Source: Gemmataceae bacterium
GTDB taxonomy: Bacteria > Planctomycetota > Planctomycetia > Gemmatales > Gemmataceae
Assembly (NCBI GenBank): GCA_009692065.1
Contig: SHZY01000004.1
Span: 1 to 64,000, forward strand
Direction of reading: 5' to 3'
Length of the DNA: 64,000 bases
The notes under the pieces are model-generated. The model did not search any database and was not told where the DNA came from. It saw nothing but the letters and a program-made list of their open reading frames with translations. A program made the translations under genes and the position numbers. This document shows, one piece after another, positions 44,333-52,238 of this stretch (positions are counted from its first letter, which is position 1; each line of letters opens with the position of its first letter).

Positions 44333-47300
44333 ATGTCCGATGCCCCCGCGACCGGCGCGCTGCCTGGCCGCTTGCAAGAACTCCCTCGTTGGCTCGAAGG
44401 GACCGAGGGATACTCTGCGCTTGTGCGCGCACTTCAGAGCGGGCAGGCGGCCACTGTCGATGGCGCCTGGAATTCCTCCGCGTCCTTCGTTGCCGGAGCG
44501 CTTGGGTTGCAGACGCCGGCGACGCTGCTCATAGTCCTGGCCCATCCGCGCGATCTCGATGCCTGGGACGAGGACCTGCTCAGCTTCAGCGGCCTCCGCG
44601 CCGTCACTTTCCCCGCCTGGGACGCTTTGCCGACCGTCGACACGGTGCTCGATGAAATCGGCGGCAAACGACTGCGCGTCTTGCGGCAACTCGAAGGCGA
44701 TCATCCGCCCAAGCTGCTGCTGACCACCATCCAGGCGCTGCTTCAGCCCGTGCCGAACCGTGAGCAGCTTGCCAAGCACCGCAAACGGCTGCGCGTCGGG
44801 CAAGACATCGCCATTGAATCGATCGTCGCCTGGCTGATCGAGCAGGGCTTTCAACGCATGGAGGCGATCGAAATCCCCGGCGAGTTCAGCCAGCGCGGGG
44901 GCATCCTCGACGTCTATTCGCCCGATGCGGAGGCGCCGTTTCGTCTCGAATTCTTTGGCAACGAGATCGAATCGATCCGCCAGTTCTCACCCGAAACCCA
45001 GCGCAGCCTCGGCGACGTCGAGGCCATCGAGATCACGGCCCAGGGAAGGCACACGCCAGGCCACGAGATGCTCCGCGGCAACCTGTGCGACTATCTGCCG
45101 CCGAAGGCGTGGACGATGCTGGTCGAATTGGGCGACCTCGAAGAGCAGGCGAAGCACTACCTCGACCGCACCGCGGACATCACCGGCTTGTTCTCGGCTC
45201 AGGGCGTGTTCAAGCAGCTCGTGCAGTTTCCGAGCATCCGCTTGTCTGCGTTGCCGATCGCTACGGCTGAAACCACCTATCACCTGCGCGTCGAATCGGT
45301 CGAGCGTTTCAGCGGCGACGTCACCAAGGTCCGCGACGAACTCGACATCGCCGCGGCCGACGATGTCGTTCTGATCGCGTGCCACAATGACGCCGAAATG
45401 AAGCGCCTGGGCGACGTGTTGGCGCAAGGCAAGCTCGCGCAAGCTGGCCGGTTGCGGCTGGTGACGGGATACGTCCACGCGGGGTTTCGGCTGATTCTCG
45501 CGGGCGGAGACAAGGAGAAAGATGGGGCCGATTCAGTCTCCTTGTCTCCTTGTCTCCCTGTCTCCTTGTCTTCCGTAGTCGTCCTCGGCGATCACGAACT
45601 CTTCCATCGTGAGCAGGTGCACACCGTGCTGCCGCGGCGGCAGCTGGAATCGCGGGCCATCGACAGCTTCCTCGAATTGCAGGAGGACGACCTCGTCGTC
45701 CACCTGAGCCATGGCATCGCTCGCTATCGCGGTATGCACCTGCTTGAGAAGAACGGGCAGACCGAGGAGCATCTGATCCTCGAATTCGGCGGCGGCACGC
45801 GCGTTTACGTCCCGGCGTCCAAGATTGATCTGGTGCAGAAATACGTCGGCGGCGCCAAGTCCGATCCACAACTCTCCACCCTTGGCGGCACCTCCTGGAA
45901 GAACAAGAAGGACCGCGTCCAGTCCGCCGTGCTCGATCTCGCCAGCGAAATGCTGGAGCTGCAAGCAATGCGCGAGTCGAAGCCCGGCGTCGCCTTTCCG
46001 CCCGACAGCGATTGGCAACGCGAGTTCGACGCGGCCTTTCCCTACGAGGAAACGCCCGATCAGCTCACCACCATCATCGAGATCAAGCGCGACATGGAAA
46101 AGGCCCGGCCCATGGATCGCCTCATCTGCGGCGATGTCGGCTATGGCAAGACCGAACTGGCCATGCGGGCTGCGTTCAAGGCGATCGACAACGGCAAACA
46201 GGTCGCCATCCTCGTGCCGACGACCGTCTTGGCGGAGCAGCACTATCGCACGTTCTCGCAGCGCATGGCAGAGTATCCGTTTGAAATCGACGTCATCAGT
46301 CGATTTCGCAGCGGGGCCGAGCAGAAACGCATCCTGAAACGTCTGGAAGACGGCTCGATCGACATCATCATCGGCACCCACCGCATCGTCTCCAACGATG
46401 TCCACTTCAAGGAACTCGGCCTGGTCATCATCGACGAGGAGCAACGCTTTGGCGTCGAGCACAAGGAGCGTTTGAAAAAGCTGCGGCAAACCGTGGATGT
46501 GTTGACGCTGACGGCGACGCCGATCCCGCGCACGCTGCATCTGTCGCTCCTGGGCATTCGCGACATCAGCAATCTGGAGACGGCGCCGCAAGGCCGGCTC
46601 GCCATCGAGACGCGCATCGTCCGCTTCGATCCGCAGCTCATTCGGCACGCCATCATGCGCGAACTCAATCGCGAGGGGCAGATTTACTTCGTCCACAATC
46701 GAGTGCACAACATCCACGAAATCGCTGGACAGGTGCAGCAGATCGTACCGGAAGCGCGCATCGTCGTCGGACATGGGCAGATGAACGAGCACGAACTGGA
46801 AGACGCGATGGTCAAGTTCGTGCAGAAGCAAGCGGACATCCTGGTGGCGACGACGATCATCGAAAGCGGCCTCGACATTCCCAACGCGAACACCATGTTT
46901 ATCAATCAAGCCGAGAACTATGGCCTGGCGGATTTGCATCAATTGCGCGGCAGGGTAGGGCGGTACAAGCACCGCGCCTACGCCTACCTGCTACTTGACG
47001 CCAATCGCGACATCACGCCGAACGCGTCGAAACGGCTCAAGGCGATCGAGGAGTTCAGCGAACTCGGCGCCGGGTTCAAGATTGCCATGCGCGACCTGGA
47101 AATCCGCGGGGCGGGCAACATCCTCGGCACGCAGCAGAGCGGGCACATCGCCGCCATTGGCTACGAACTGTATTGCAGCCTGCTCGAAAACGCCGTGCGC
47201 AGCCTGAAGAATCTCCCGGTCAAGACGCACCTGGAAGTGACCATCGACCTGCCGTGGTACGCGGTATTGCCACGTGATTATGTGCCGGGACAGAAACTGA

Positions 47301-47722
47301 AGATCGAGGTGTATCGGCGGCTATCGCGCATTCGCAAGCTGGATCATCTCGACGACTTTCGGCAGGAGCTGCGCGATCGCTACGGGCCGATCCCCAAGCC
47401 AGTCGAGTGGCTGTTGCGTTTGGCGGAACTGCGGATTCTGGCGAGTCATTGGCAGATTGCCGGGCTTCACCTTGAAGGCAAGTGGCAGCATCCCGAAGGC
47501 AGCGTCGAGGCACAGCCGATCACGGCGATTGGGTCGGTCGATCTGGTGCTGGAATACCGTCATCCGCGCAAGGTGGAGCGACTGGCGAACCGCGCCGCCA
47601 GCCGATTGCGCATCGCCGATGCCCAGAGCGCCTATTTTCGCCTGCGCCCCGAGGAGTACGAGCCGCTCAAGCTCTTTGCGACCATCAAACATCTCTTGTG
47701 TTTGCCGGATCGGCCGGTATAA
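44333..47722 (+). CDS. mfd: Transcription-repair coupling factor
   Basis: DNA translocase of 1129 residues that removes RNA polymerase stalled at DNA damage and recruits UvrA. The UvrB-like N-terminal region is at ~1-370 (FQRMEAIEIPGEFSQRGGIL), the RNA-polymerase-interacting domain at ~425-480 (LQEDDLVVHLSHGIARYRGM), the helicase motor has Walker A in GDVGYGKTEL (~600) and DEEQRFGVEHKERLK (~701), and the TRG region follows (GRVGRYKHRAYAYLL, ~880). An in-frame family F repeat inserts GDKEKDGADSVSLSPCLPVS at residues ~391-414, between GFRL and VVVLGDHELF, which are adjacent in other Mfd proteins. The start is 72 bases from the divergent oxidase start; TACAAT just before the ATG hints at a nearly leaderless transcript. 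Confidence 0.97.
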   Translation: MSDAPATGALPGRLQELPRWLEGTEGYSALVRALQSGQAATVDGAWNSSASFVAGALGLQTPATLLIVLAHPRDLDAWDEDLLSFSGLRAVTFPAWDALPTVDTVLDEIGGKRLRVLRQLEGDHPPKLLLTTIQALLQPVPNREQLAKHRKRLRVGQDIAIESIVAWLIEQGFQRMEAIEIPGEFSQRGGILDVYSPDAEAPFRLEFFGNEIESIRQFSPETQRSLGDVEAIEITAQGRHTPGHEMLRGNLCDYLPPKAWTMLVELGDLEEQAKHYLDRTADITGLFSAQGVFKQLVQFPSIRLSALPIATAETTYHLRVESVERFSGDVTKVRDELDIAAADDVVLIACHNDAEMKRLGDVLAQGKLAQAGRLRLVTGYVHAGFRLILAGGDKEKDGADSVSLSPCLPVSLSSVVVLGDHELFHREQVHTVLPRRQLESRAIDSFLELQEDDLVVHLSHGIARYRGMHLLEKNGQTEEHLILEFGGGTRVYVPASKIDLVQKYVGGAKSDPQLSTLGGTSWKNKKDRVQSAVLDLASEMLELQAMRESKPGVAFPPDSDWQREFDAAFPYEETPDQLTTIIEIKRDMEKARPMDRLICGDVGYGKTELAMRAAFKAIDNGKQVAILVPTTVLAEQHYRTFSQRMAEYPFEIDVISRFRSGAEQKRILKRLEDGSIDIIIGTHRIVSNDVHFKELGLVIIDEEQRFGVEHKERLKKLRQTVDVLTLTATPIPRTLHLSLLGIRDISNLETAPQGRLAIETRIVRFDPQLIRHAIMRELNREGQIYFVHNRVHNIHEIAGQVQQIVPEARIVVGHGQMNEHELEDAMVKFVQKQADILVATTIIESGLDIPNANTMFINQAENYGLADLHQLRGRVGRYKHRAYAYLLLDANRDITPNASKRLKAIEEFSELGAGFKIAMRDLEIRGAGNILGTQQSGHIAAIGYELYCSLLENAVRSLKNLPVKTHLEVTIDLPWYAVLPRDYVPGQKLKIEVYRRLSRIRKLDHLDDFRQELRDRYGPIPKPVEWLLRLAELRILASHWQIAGLHLEGKWQHPEGSVEAQPITAIGSVDLVLEYRHPRKVERLANRAASRLRIADAQSAYFRLRPEEYEPLKLFATIKHLLCLPDRPV
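45506..45574. repeat. mfd: Family F repeat in mfd CDS (F4)
   Basis: Left arm GGAGACAAGGAGA (45506-45518) and a longer right arm of CTCCTTGT-type units (45537-45574), in frame in mfd. The unit is the same as in F1-F3. Confidence 0.95.
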
Positions 47723-47742
47723 CTCGTGACAATCAGACAAAA

Positions 47743-47795
47743 CCGCTTGCGGCTTGGCGCTCGCGCGGGAATCGCGATCGCTAAATCGCAAGCGG
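47743..47795. repeat. Family B inverted repeat (B3)
   Basis: CCGCTTGCGGCTTGGCGCTC (left) and CGATCGCTAAATCGCAAGCGG (right, partly matched), between mfd and the PpiC-type lipoprotein gene. Confidence 0.85.
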
Positions 47796-47810
47796 CAAAC
47801 AGGAGGCGGT

Positions 47811-48989
47811 ATGGGTCGGCAACGACAATGGCTCGGCGTCGGAGTGATGGCCTTGGGCGGCTGGATGCTCTCCGGCTGCGTGAGCCTCCCAGAGTATGCC
47901 GAACCTCGGCAATCGCTGGCGGCAAACCTGAGCGTGCCGGAACGCGTGGCCCGACCGCAGATGCAAGACGTCCCGGCTGTCCAATTGAAAAAGCCGGCCG
48001 GCTTTGGCGAATCAACAACCACGGCACCGCCGACCGGGAGCGGCGCGGTGCAAACGAGCTTTGCCAGCCGTGGAAGCTTGCGAGTCAAAGTGCGCGCCTG
48101 GGTGAATGGCCGGCCGATTTTCGAGGACGAGGTGATGCAGGCGCTGGCAGGTCCCGACCTACGCCGCGTTCAGTCTCTGCCAGAGCCGCAGGCTTCCGAG
48201 GAAATGGCCAAGCTTATGAACAGCGTCATCGATAATCTCATCGACCAGGAGTTGATGTTCCAGGACGCCGTCAAGAAACTCGAAAAAGCCAACCCCCGCG
48301 CGCTCGACAAGATGAAGGATGAGGTCGAAAAGGATCTCGACCGATCTGTGCAGAGGATGAGGGCTGCGAATGTGCCGGAAGACGACATCCGCCGGCTCGA
48401 ACCAACGGCCCGGCGCATGATGGAGCGCAACACGATCTCGGCGATCTATGCCCGCAGCCGGATCATGCCGACCGTGCAATCGCTCATCACGTTGACACAA
48501 ATTCGCGAACACTACGAGGCCCACCTGGAAGATTACAGGTCAGAAGACAAGGTCGCCTGGCAAGACATCTTCATCCCGACCGGCGCCAACCTGCCGACCC
48601 TCGAGGACGCCAGGCGGTTTGCCGAGGAACTGGTCAACAGGTGCCGAACCCAGGACGATTTCAATCGGCTCATGGTCTATGACGACCGGAAGGTGCAGAA
48701 TTGCGAGGGCATCGGCAGCCGGCGCGGCGAGATCAAACCCGCGGAAGTCGAAGACGCACTGTTCAAGCTGCGCGATGGGGAGATCGGCCCGGTCATCCTG
48801 ATTTCGACGGGGGTCCATCTGATTCGGGTGACGAAGCGCGAGTACAAGGGCCAAAGGCTGCTGGACGATGCCGTGCAAAAGGAAATCCGCCGCAAGCTGG
48901 AAGGCGAGCTCATGGATCGCGAATACCGGCGCATCGCCCGCGATCTGCGCCAGCGGGCGGTGTGGTGGATCGAGCGGGATGGGCAATAG
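47811..48989 (+). CDS. Lipid-anchored peptidyl-prolyl isomerase, PpiC/SurA-like
   Basis: Lipoprotein of 392 residues. AGGAGG stands 5 bases before the ATG at 47811; the signal sequence ends in the lipobox LSGC (Cys near residue 23). A helical SurA/PrsA-like N-terminal domain (RAWVNGRPIFEDEVMQALAG, LIDQELMFQDAVKKLEK) precedes a parvulin (PpiC) domain at ~265-365, with VAWQDIFIPTG, GSRRGEIKPAEVEDALFKL and ISTGVHLIRVTKRE. It likely helps fold exported proteins at the outer face of a membrane. A 146-base inverted repeat (family H) begins 2 bases after the stop. Confidence 0.93.
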   Translation: MGRQRQWLGVGVMALGGWMLSGCVSLPEYAEPRQSLAANLSVPERVARPQMQDVPAVQLKKPAGFGESTTTAPPTGSGAVQTSFASRGSLRVKVRAWVNGRPIFEDEVMQALAGPDLRRVQSLPEPQASEEMAKLMNSVIDNLIDQELMFQDAVKKLEKANPRALDKMKDEVEKDLDRSVQRMRAANVPEDDIRRLEPTARRMMERNTISAIYARSRIMPTVQSLITLTQIREHYEAHLEDYRSEDKVAWQDIFIPTGANLPTLEDARRFAEELVNRCRTQDDFNRLMVYDDRKVQNCEGIGSRRGEIKPAEVEDALFKLRDGEIGPVILISTGVHLIRVTKREYKGQRLLDDAVQKEIRRKLEGELMDREYRRIARDLRQRAVWWIERDGQ

Positions 48990-48990
48990 G

Positions 48991-49133
48991 AAAACCCGAA
49001 ATCCGAATCTCGAAATCCGAAACAAATTCGAATAACGAAATCCCAAACGGGATCGGCATGCCGGTTCCGTTTTTCGTTTCGTGCTTCGGATTTGTTTTGG
49101 ATTTCGAGATTCGGATTTCGGATTTCGGATTTG
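48991..49133. repeat. Family H inverted repeat
   Basis: Left (48991-49049) and right (49071-49133) halves are built from the word CGAAATCCGAA and its reverse complement TTCGGATTTCG, repeated several times per arm. It lies between the PpiC gene and the terminator of the convergent lipoprotein gene. Confidence 0.9.
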
Positions 49134-49166
49134 AGAAAACAGGAGCGGGCCCGGTAGCAGGGGCGC

Positions 49167-49201
49167 AAAAAAGCCCGCGAGAACTCCGTTCTCGCGGGCT
49201 T
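49167..49201 (-). terminator. Intrinsic terminator
   Basis: Fourteen-base-pair stem AAGCCCGCGAGAAC (49171-49184) / GTTCTCGCGGGCTT (49188-49201), 3-base loop, preceded on the + strand by AAAA so that the minus-strand RNA ends in a U-run. It ends the coiled-coil lipoprotein gene. Confidence 0.9.
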
Positions 49202-49237
49202 GTGTCGCTGCGTTTGTTGCCAAGGATCCGACACAGC

Positions 49238-49690
49238 TCACTCGTTCCGCCTTGAGGCCGGAATGATTGAAGAAATAGAATTCCCTGAAGGATTGTTCAC
49301 TGCCGCTTCGACGCGGCCCGCCAGATTTTGCAGTTCCCTGCCGAATTGGCTGAGATTGGTCTGGGCCACATCGCGTTCTTGAATCCGCTGGGTGAGTTGC
49401 TTGCGAATCATGTCGCGTTCGGTGCCGACCGTTTTCACTTGCTGCGTCAGGTCGCTCTTCTCACCTTCCAGGGTAACGCGCTGTGCCTCGATTTGGGTCA
49501 ATTTCTTGCGATTCTGTTCGTTGCTCGCGTGCAAGGTGCGGTAGTCATCTTCCAGCTTGGCATAGCGGGCTTCCAGCTCGTTGATCTTGGCGGCGATCGC
49601 CCCTGTCTTTTGCTGGCTGCACCCCCATACGCCCATGGCGCACAGCAAGAAGACGGCCACATACGCGGGATTGATCTGATTCATGCGCAT
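49238..49690 (-). CDS. Coiled-coil lipoprotein
   Basis: Lipoprotein of 150 residues with a signal sequence ending in a lipobox (VWGC, Cys near residue 24) and an almost wholly helical heptad-repeat body (AAKINELEARYAKLEDDYRT, LTQIEAQRVTLEGEKSDLTQ, RDMIRKQLTQRIQERDVAQT). A short flexible tail follows. The pattern fits periplasmic coiled-coil spacers; no enzymatic motif. GGAGGAGTC directly precedes the first ATG, so a start at the second ATG (49684) with better spacing is also possible. A strong terminator follows. Specific role unknown. Confidence 0.85.
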   Translation of the reverse strand: MRMNQINPAYVAVFLLCAMGVWGCSQQKTGAIAAKINELEARYAKLEDDYRTLHASNEQNRKKLTQIEAQRVTLEGEKSDLTQQVKTVGTERDMIRKQLTQRIQERDVAQTNLSQFGRELQNLAGRVEAAVNNPSGNSISSIIPASRRNE

Positions 49691-50366
49691 GACTCCTCCG
49701 AAACGGGCCCAGCGGGATCGTCACCCCCTGAGACTTTGGACCGGATTGGTGATGGATGGATAGACTCGAGGTTGGCTGGATCGCAAGCTGACAAGGGATC
49801 GGGCATTTTACTTATTTTTCCTCGTTTGCGACCTTGACACAGCATAGTTCGGCAAGAAGCAGCGGAGAACTTCACCAGATTGGCCAAATTTCTCGATCGG
49901 AAATGTTTCGCGCGCTTGACCAGTTTATGCCGCACGCGCCGAAGGCGTGCAGCTAACGCGGATCATTCAATACGGAAGATTCTAACCACAGAGGCACAGA
50001 GAGCACCGAGAAGAGAGGCAGCAGGTAGAATACACTAAGTCCGCGTATATCAAGGCAGGATATCGCCGCAACTCAGTACTCCAATTGGTTTGGGTGTGAC
50101 CGGCATGCCGCAAATCCCATTTTTTGCCAACTCTGCGGAAGTCAAGGTTGGTTGGGATTATCGAGGGATACTCATACACCCATTTGTCGCGTCGCTGCAG
50201 CCGCGCAACTCCCTATTCATCAAGCAGTTCCGCGCTGGCCTCGAGATGCCACGAGAATTGCTGACCTACTGTGTTGGACCCATCTGCAATTCCGACCCGC
50301 GGAATGCCGGTCACACCCAATTGGTTTTCTCTGTGTTCTCTGTGCCTCTGTGGTGAATAATTCGGG
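49691..50366. other. 676-base gap with composite inverted repeat
   Basis: From 49691 to 49983 there is no recognisable feature. The rest, 49984-50357, is the family D composite element. A frame of 88 codons crosses its core but has no ribosome site and no familiar sequence. Confidence 0.6.
49984..50357. repeat. Family D composite inverted repeat (D1)
   Basis: Outer arms AACCACAGAGGCACAGAG (from 49984) and CTCTGTGCCTCTGTGG (to about 50353). Inside is a second inverted repeat: 50081-50111 (GGGTGTGACCGGCATGCCGC) with 50299-50324 (GCGGAATGCCGGTCACACCC). The 187-base core is unique. The nested layout resembles one element inserted into another, or a MITE-like unit with subterminal repeats. Confidence 0.85.
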
Positions 50367-51299
50367 CTAAACGTTGCCACCCGCTCGGCGTTGAAAGAAT
50401 TGCCGAACGGTGCCTGCCAACCCCTGGCATTCGTCGGCGGACATTGCGGATTTGGCAAACTTGACCGCATCGCACTGCTCCAGGAAGCTCCCTAAAAAGC
50501 GTTTCTCCTCCAACGTCAGCAGCGGACACGCTTCGAGTTGCTGTAAGAACTCCGGTGTGGTGCGGCGACGCGCGGGGAGCGAGAATTGACGTTCGAGATA
50601 GCGGCGCACCAGCAACGTCAACAGTGTGATGAATCGCTCGGCGCGGCCATTTTCGGGCAGTTTCTTGGCGAGCAGGCGCTCCCAGGCAGCCAGCGCAACC
50701 TGCGCGGGTGTCGGCGACGGAACGGAACGGAAAAATTGGCGCAACCCGACCGCAAGCGCGATCAAGAACAACGCCGTGGCAACAACGGCGGACCAGATCC
50801 ACGCAGAATAATCGGCCGCCACGATCGGTGGCGGGGCCTCAACGGCAGTGATGTCGCGCAACTCGCCCGCGGTCGGCGTTTTGACCTCGAACCACACGGG
50901 ATCCCAGGATGCCGTCTGCTCTGTGCCAAGTTCGTCGCGGTATTTGACATCGGGAAAGGCGAACGCGATCTTGCCCGGTTCACGCGGTGCAAATCGGTAG
51001 GTCAGGCGCCACTTTTCGCGCTGGGGGCCGGCGGTTTCAAGCGATGCCTTGGAGCGCTGCACGAGTTGCCAGGCTGCGTCGTCGCCCAATTCAAGCAGCG
51101 CTGTCGGCGTCGCCAAGGGCTTGGCCCCTTCCACCGTCAACGTCACCGCGATCAGATCGGCCAGTTCGAGCTTGCCGTCCGCTGCGTCCCAGCGAATGTC
51201 GATCGACGCGGCACCCTTGGTCTGCGTGATGACGCCGGCGCTGCACGGTTGGCCCGCGACGACGAAGCCGGCAATCAACACCAAACCAAATCGATTCAT
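50367..51299 (-). CDS. BatD-like exported membrane protein
   Basis: Protein of 310 residues with a signal peptide (MNRFGLVLIAGFVVAGQPCSA), an extracytoplasmic beta-sandwich-like region (~25-150: LADLIAVTLTVEGAKPLAT, WRLTYRFAPREPGKIAFAFP), a transmembrane helix (IWSAVVATALFLIALAVGL, ~165-187) and a helical cytoplasmic C-terminus (TLLTLLVRRYLERQFSLPAR). This plan is that of BatD/DUF4381-like proteins of Bat/MoxR operons. Its ATG overlaps the DUF58 stop (ATGA), so it is co-translated with that gene. The role in the complex is unknown. Confidence 0.82.
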   Translation of the reverse strand: MNRFGLVLIAGFVVAGQPCSAGVITQTKGAASIDIRWDAADGKLELADLIAVTLTVEGAKPLATPTALLELGDDAAWQLVQRSKASLETAGPQREKWRLTYRFAPREPGKIAFAFPDVKYRDELGTEQTASWDPVWFEVKTPTAGELRDITAVEAPPPIVAADYSAWIWSAVVATALFLIALAVGLRQFFRSVPSPTPAQVALAAWERLLAKKLPENGRAERFITLLTLLVRRYLERQFSLPARRRTTPEFLQQLEACPLLTLEEKRFLGSFLEQCDAVKFAKSAMSADECQGLAGTVRQFFQRRAGGNV

Positions 51300-52180
51300 G
51301 AATGCCTCAACCGCCGCTCGCGCTTTTCGAAAAACCGCATCAACTCATCAAGATGCCGGCCGGCGGTTGACGCCGCCAACACATCGATTCGGTGCGCACG
51401 CGTCCATTGCCGAAAGGCATCCTGGCGCCGCTCAAGATTCGCCTGCATCGCTTGCCGGAACTCAGCGCGCGCGGTATCCACCAGCACGCTTTGGCCTGTC
51501 TCGGCGTCTTGGATTTCCAAGAGACCCACGTCCGGCAACGATTCCTCGCGAGGGTCGCGGATGGTGACAGCGATGACGTCGTGCCGGCGCGCCGTCCGCT
51601 GCATCGCCTTCTCGTAGCCTTCGTCGAGGAAATCGCTGAACACGAATACCAGGGTCCGGCGTTTCAGAATCTTGTTGAGAAAGTCCAGTCCTACGCGCAA
51701 GTTCGTGCCCGGATCACGCGGCGCGTGCACGAACAGGTCTCGGATGAGCCGAAGGGCGTGCCGCGGCCCCTTGCGCGGCGGCACAAAGCGTTCGACGGCG
51801 CCGGTGACCAGCAGCAGCCCGACCTTGTCATTATTGCTGACGGCACACAAAGCGAGCAAGGCGGCGATTTCGGCGACCACCTCGCGCTTGGTCTGATCGA
51901 TACTGCCCAGCGTCATGCTGGCGCTTGCATCCATCAGGAAGAGCACGGTCAACTCGCGTTCCTCGATATAGCGTTTGATGAAAGGATGCCCCATGCGGGC
52001 CGTCACGTTCCAGTCGATCGAGCGAATCTCGTCGCCGGGCTGATATTCGCGAACTTCCTCGAAGGCGATGCCGGCGCCCTTGAAGACGCTGCGATACGCC
52101 CCGCCGAGCGGATCCTCGACGGCGCGCCGCGCCCGCAGTTGCAGGCGGCGGACCTGGCGTAAGATTTCGCGGGTTAGCAT
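51296..52180 (-). CDS. DUF58 (VWA-like) protein
   Basis: Protein of 294 residues of the DUF58 family, usually encoded with MoxR ATPases and BatA/D proteins. It starts MLTREILRQVRRLQLRARRA, with the conserved GxFxGxGIxF-like SVFKGAGIAFEEVREYQPGD, DEIRSIDWNVTARMG and a MIDAS-type DxSxS (FLMDASASMTLG) near residue 93, followed by VFVFSDFLDEGY. ATG 52180 is preceded by GGAGTACCA; a longer frame reads through a family B repeat and is rejected. No moxR gene is adjacent: upstream comes glpK. It probably forms part of a membrane chaperone-like complex. Confidence 0.92.
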   Translation of the reverse strand: MLTREILRQVRRLQLRARRAVEDPLGGAYRSVFKGAGIAFEEVREYQPGDEIRSIDWNVTARMGHPFIKRYIEERELTVLFLMDASASMTLGSIDQTKREVVAEIAALLALCAVSNNDKVGLLLVTGAVERFVPPRKGPRHALRLIRDLFVHAPRDPGTNLRVGLDFLNKILKRRTLVFVFSDFLDEGYEKAMQRTARRHDVIAVTIRDPREESLPDVGLLEIQDAETGQSVLVDTARAEFRQAMQANLERRQDAFRQWTRAHRIDVLAASTAGRHLDELMRFFEKRERRLRHS

Positions 52181-52194
52181 TGGTACTCCAACTT

Positions 52195-52237
52195 GCCGCT
52201 TGCGGCGTAGCAGAGCGGATGCTACGCCGCAAGCTGC
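52195..52237. repeat. Family B inverted repeat (B4)
   Basis: GCCGCTTGCGGCGTAGC (52195-52211) and GCTACGCCGCAAGCTGC (52221-52237), one mismatch, 9-base loop, between the glpK stop and the DUF58 start. Confidence 0.93.
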
Positions 52238-52238
52238 A

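Noticed and set aside
44260..44854. N-terminal extension of the FAD/Fe-S oxidoreductase into mfd
   Set aside because: The extension is antisense to the conserved start of Mfd, and family alignment begins at MDFTAQKHEALLGYLRRH.
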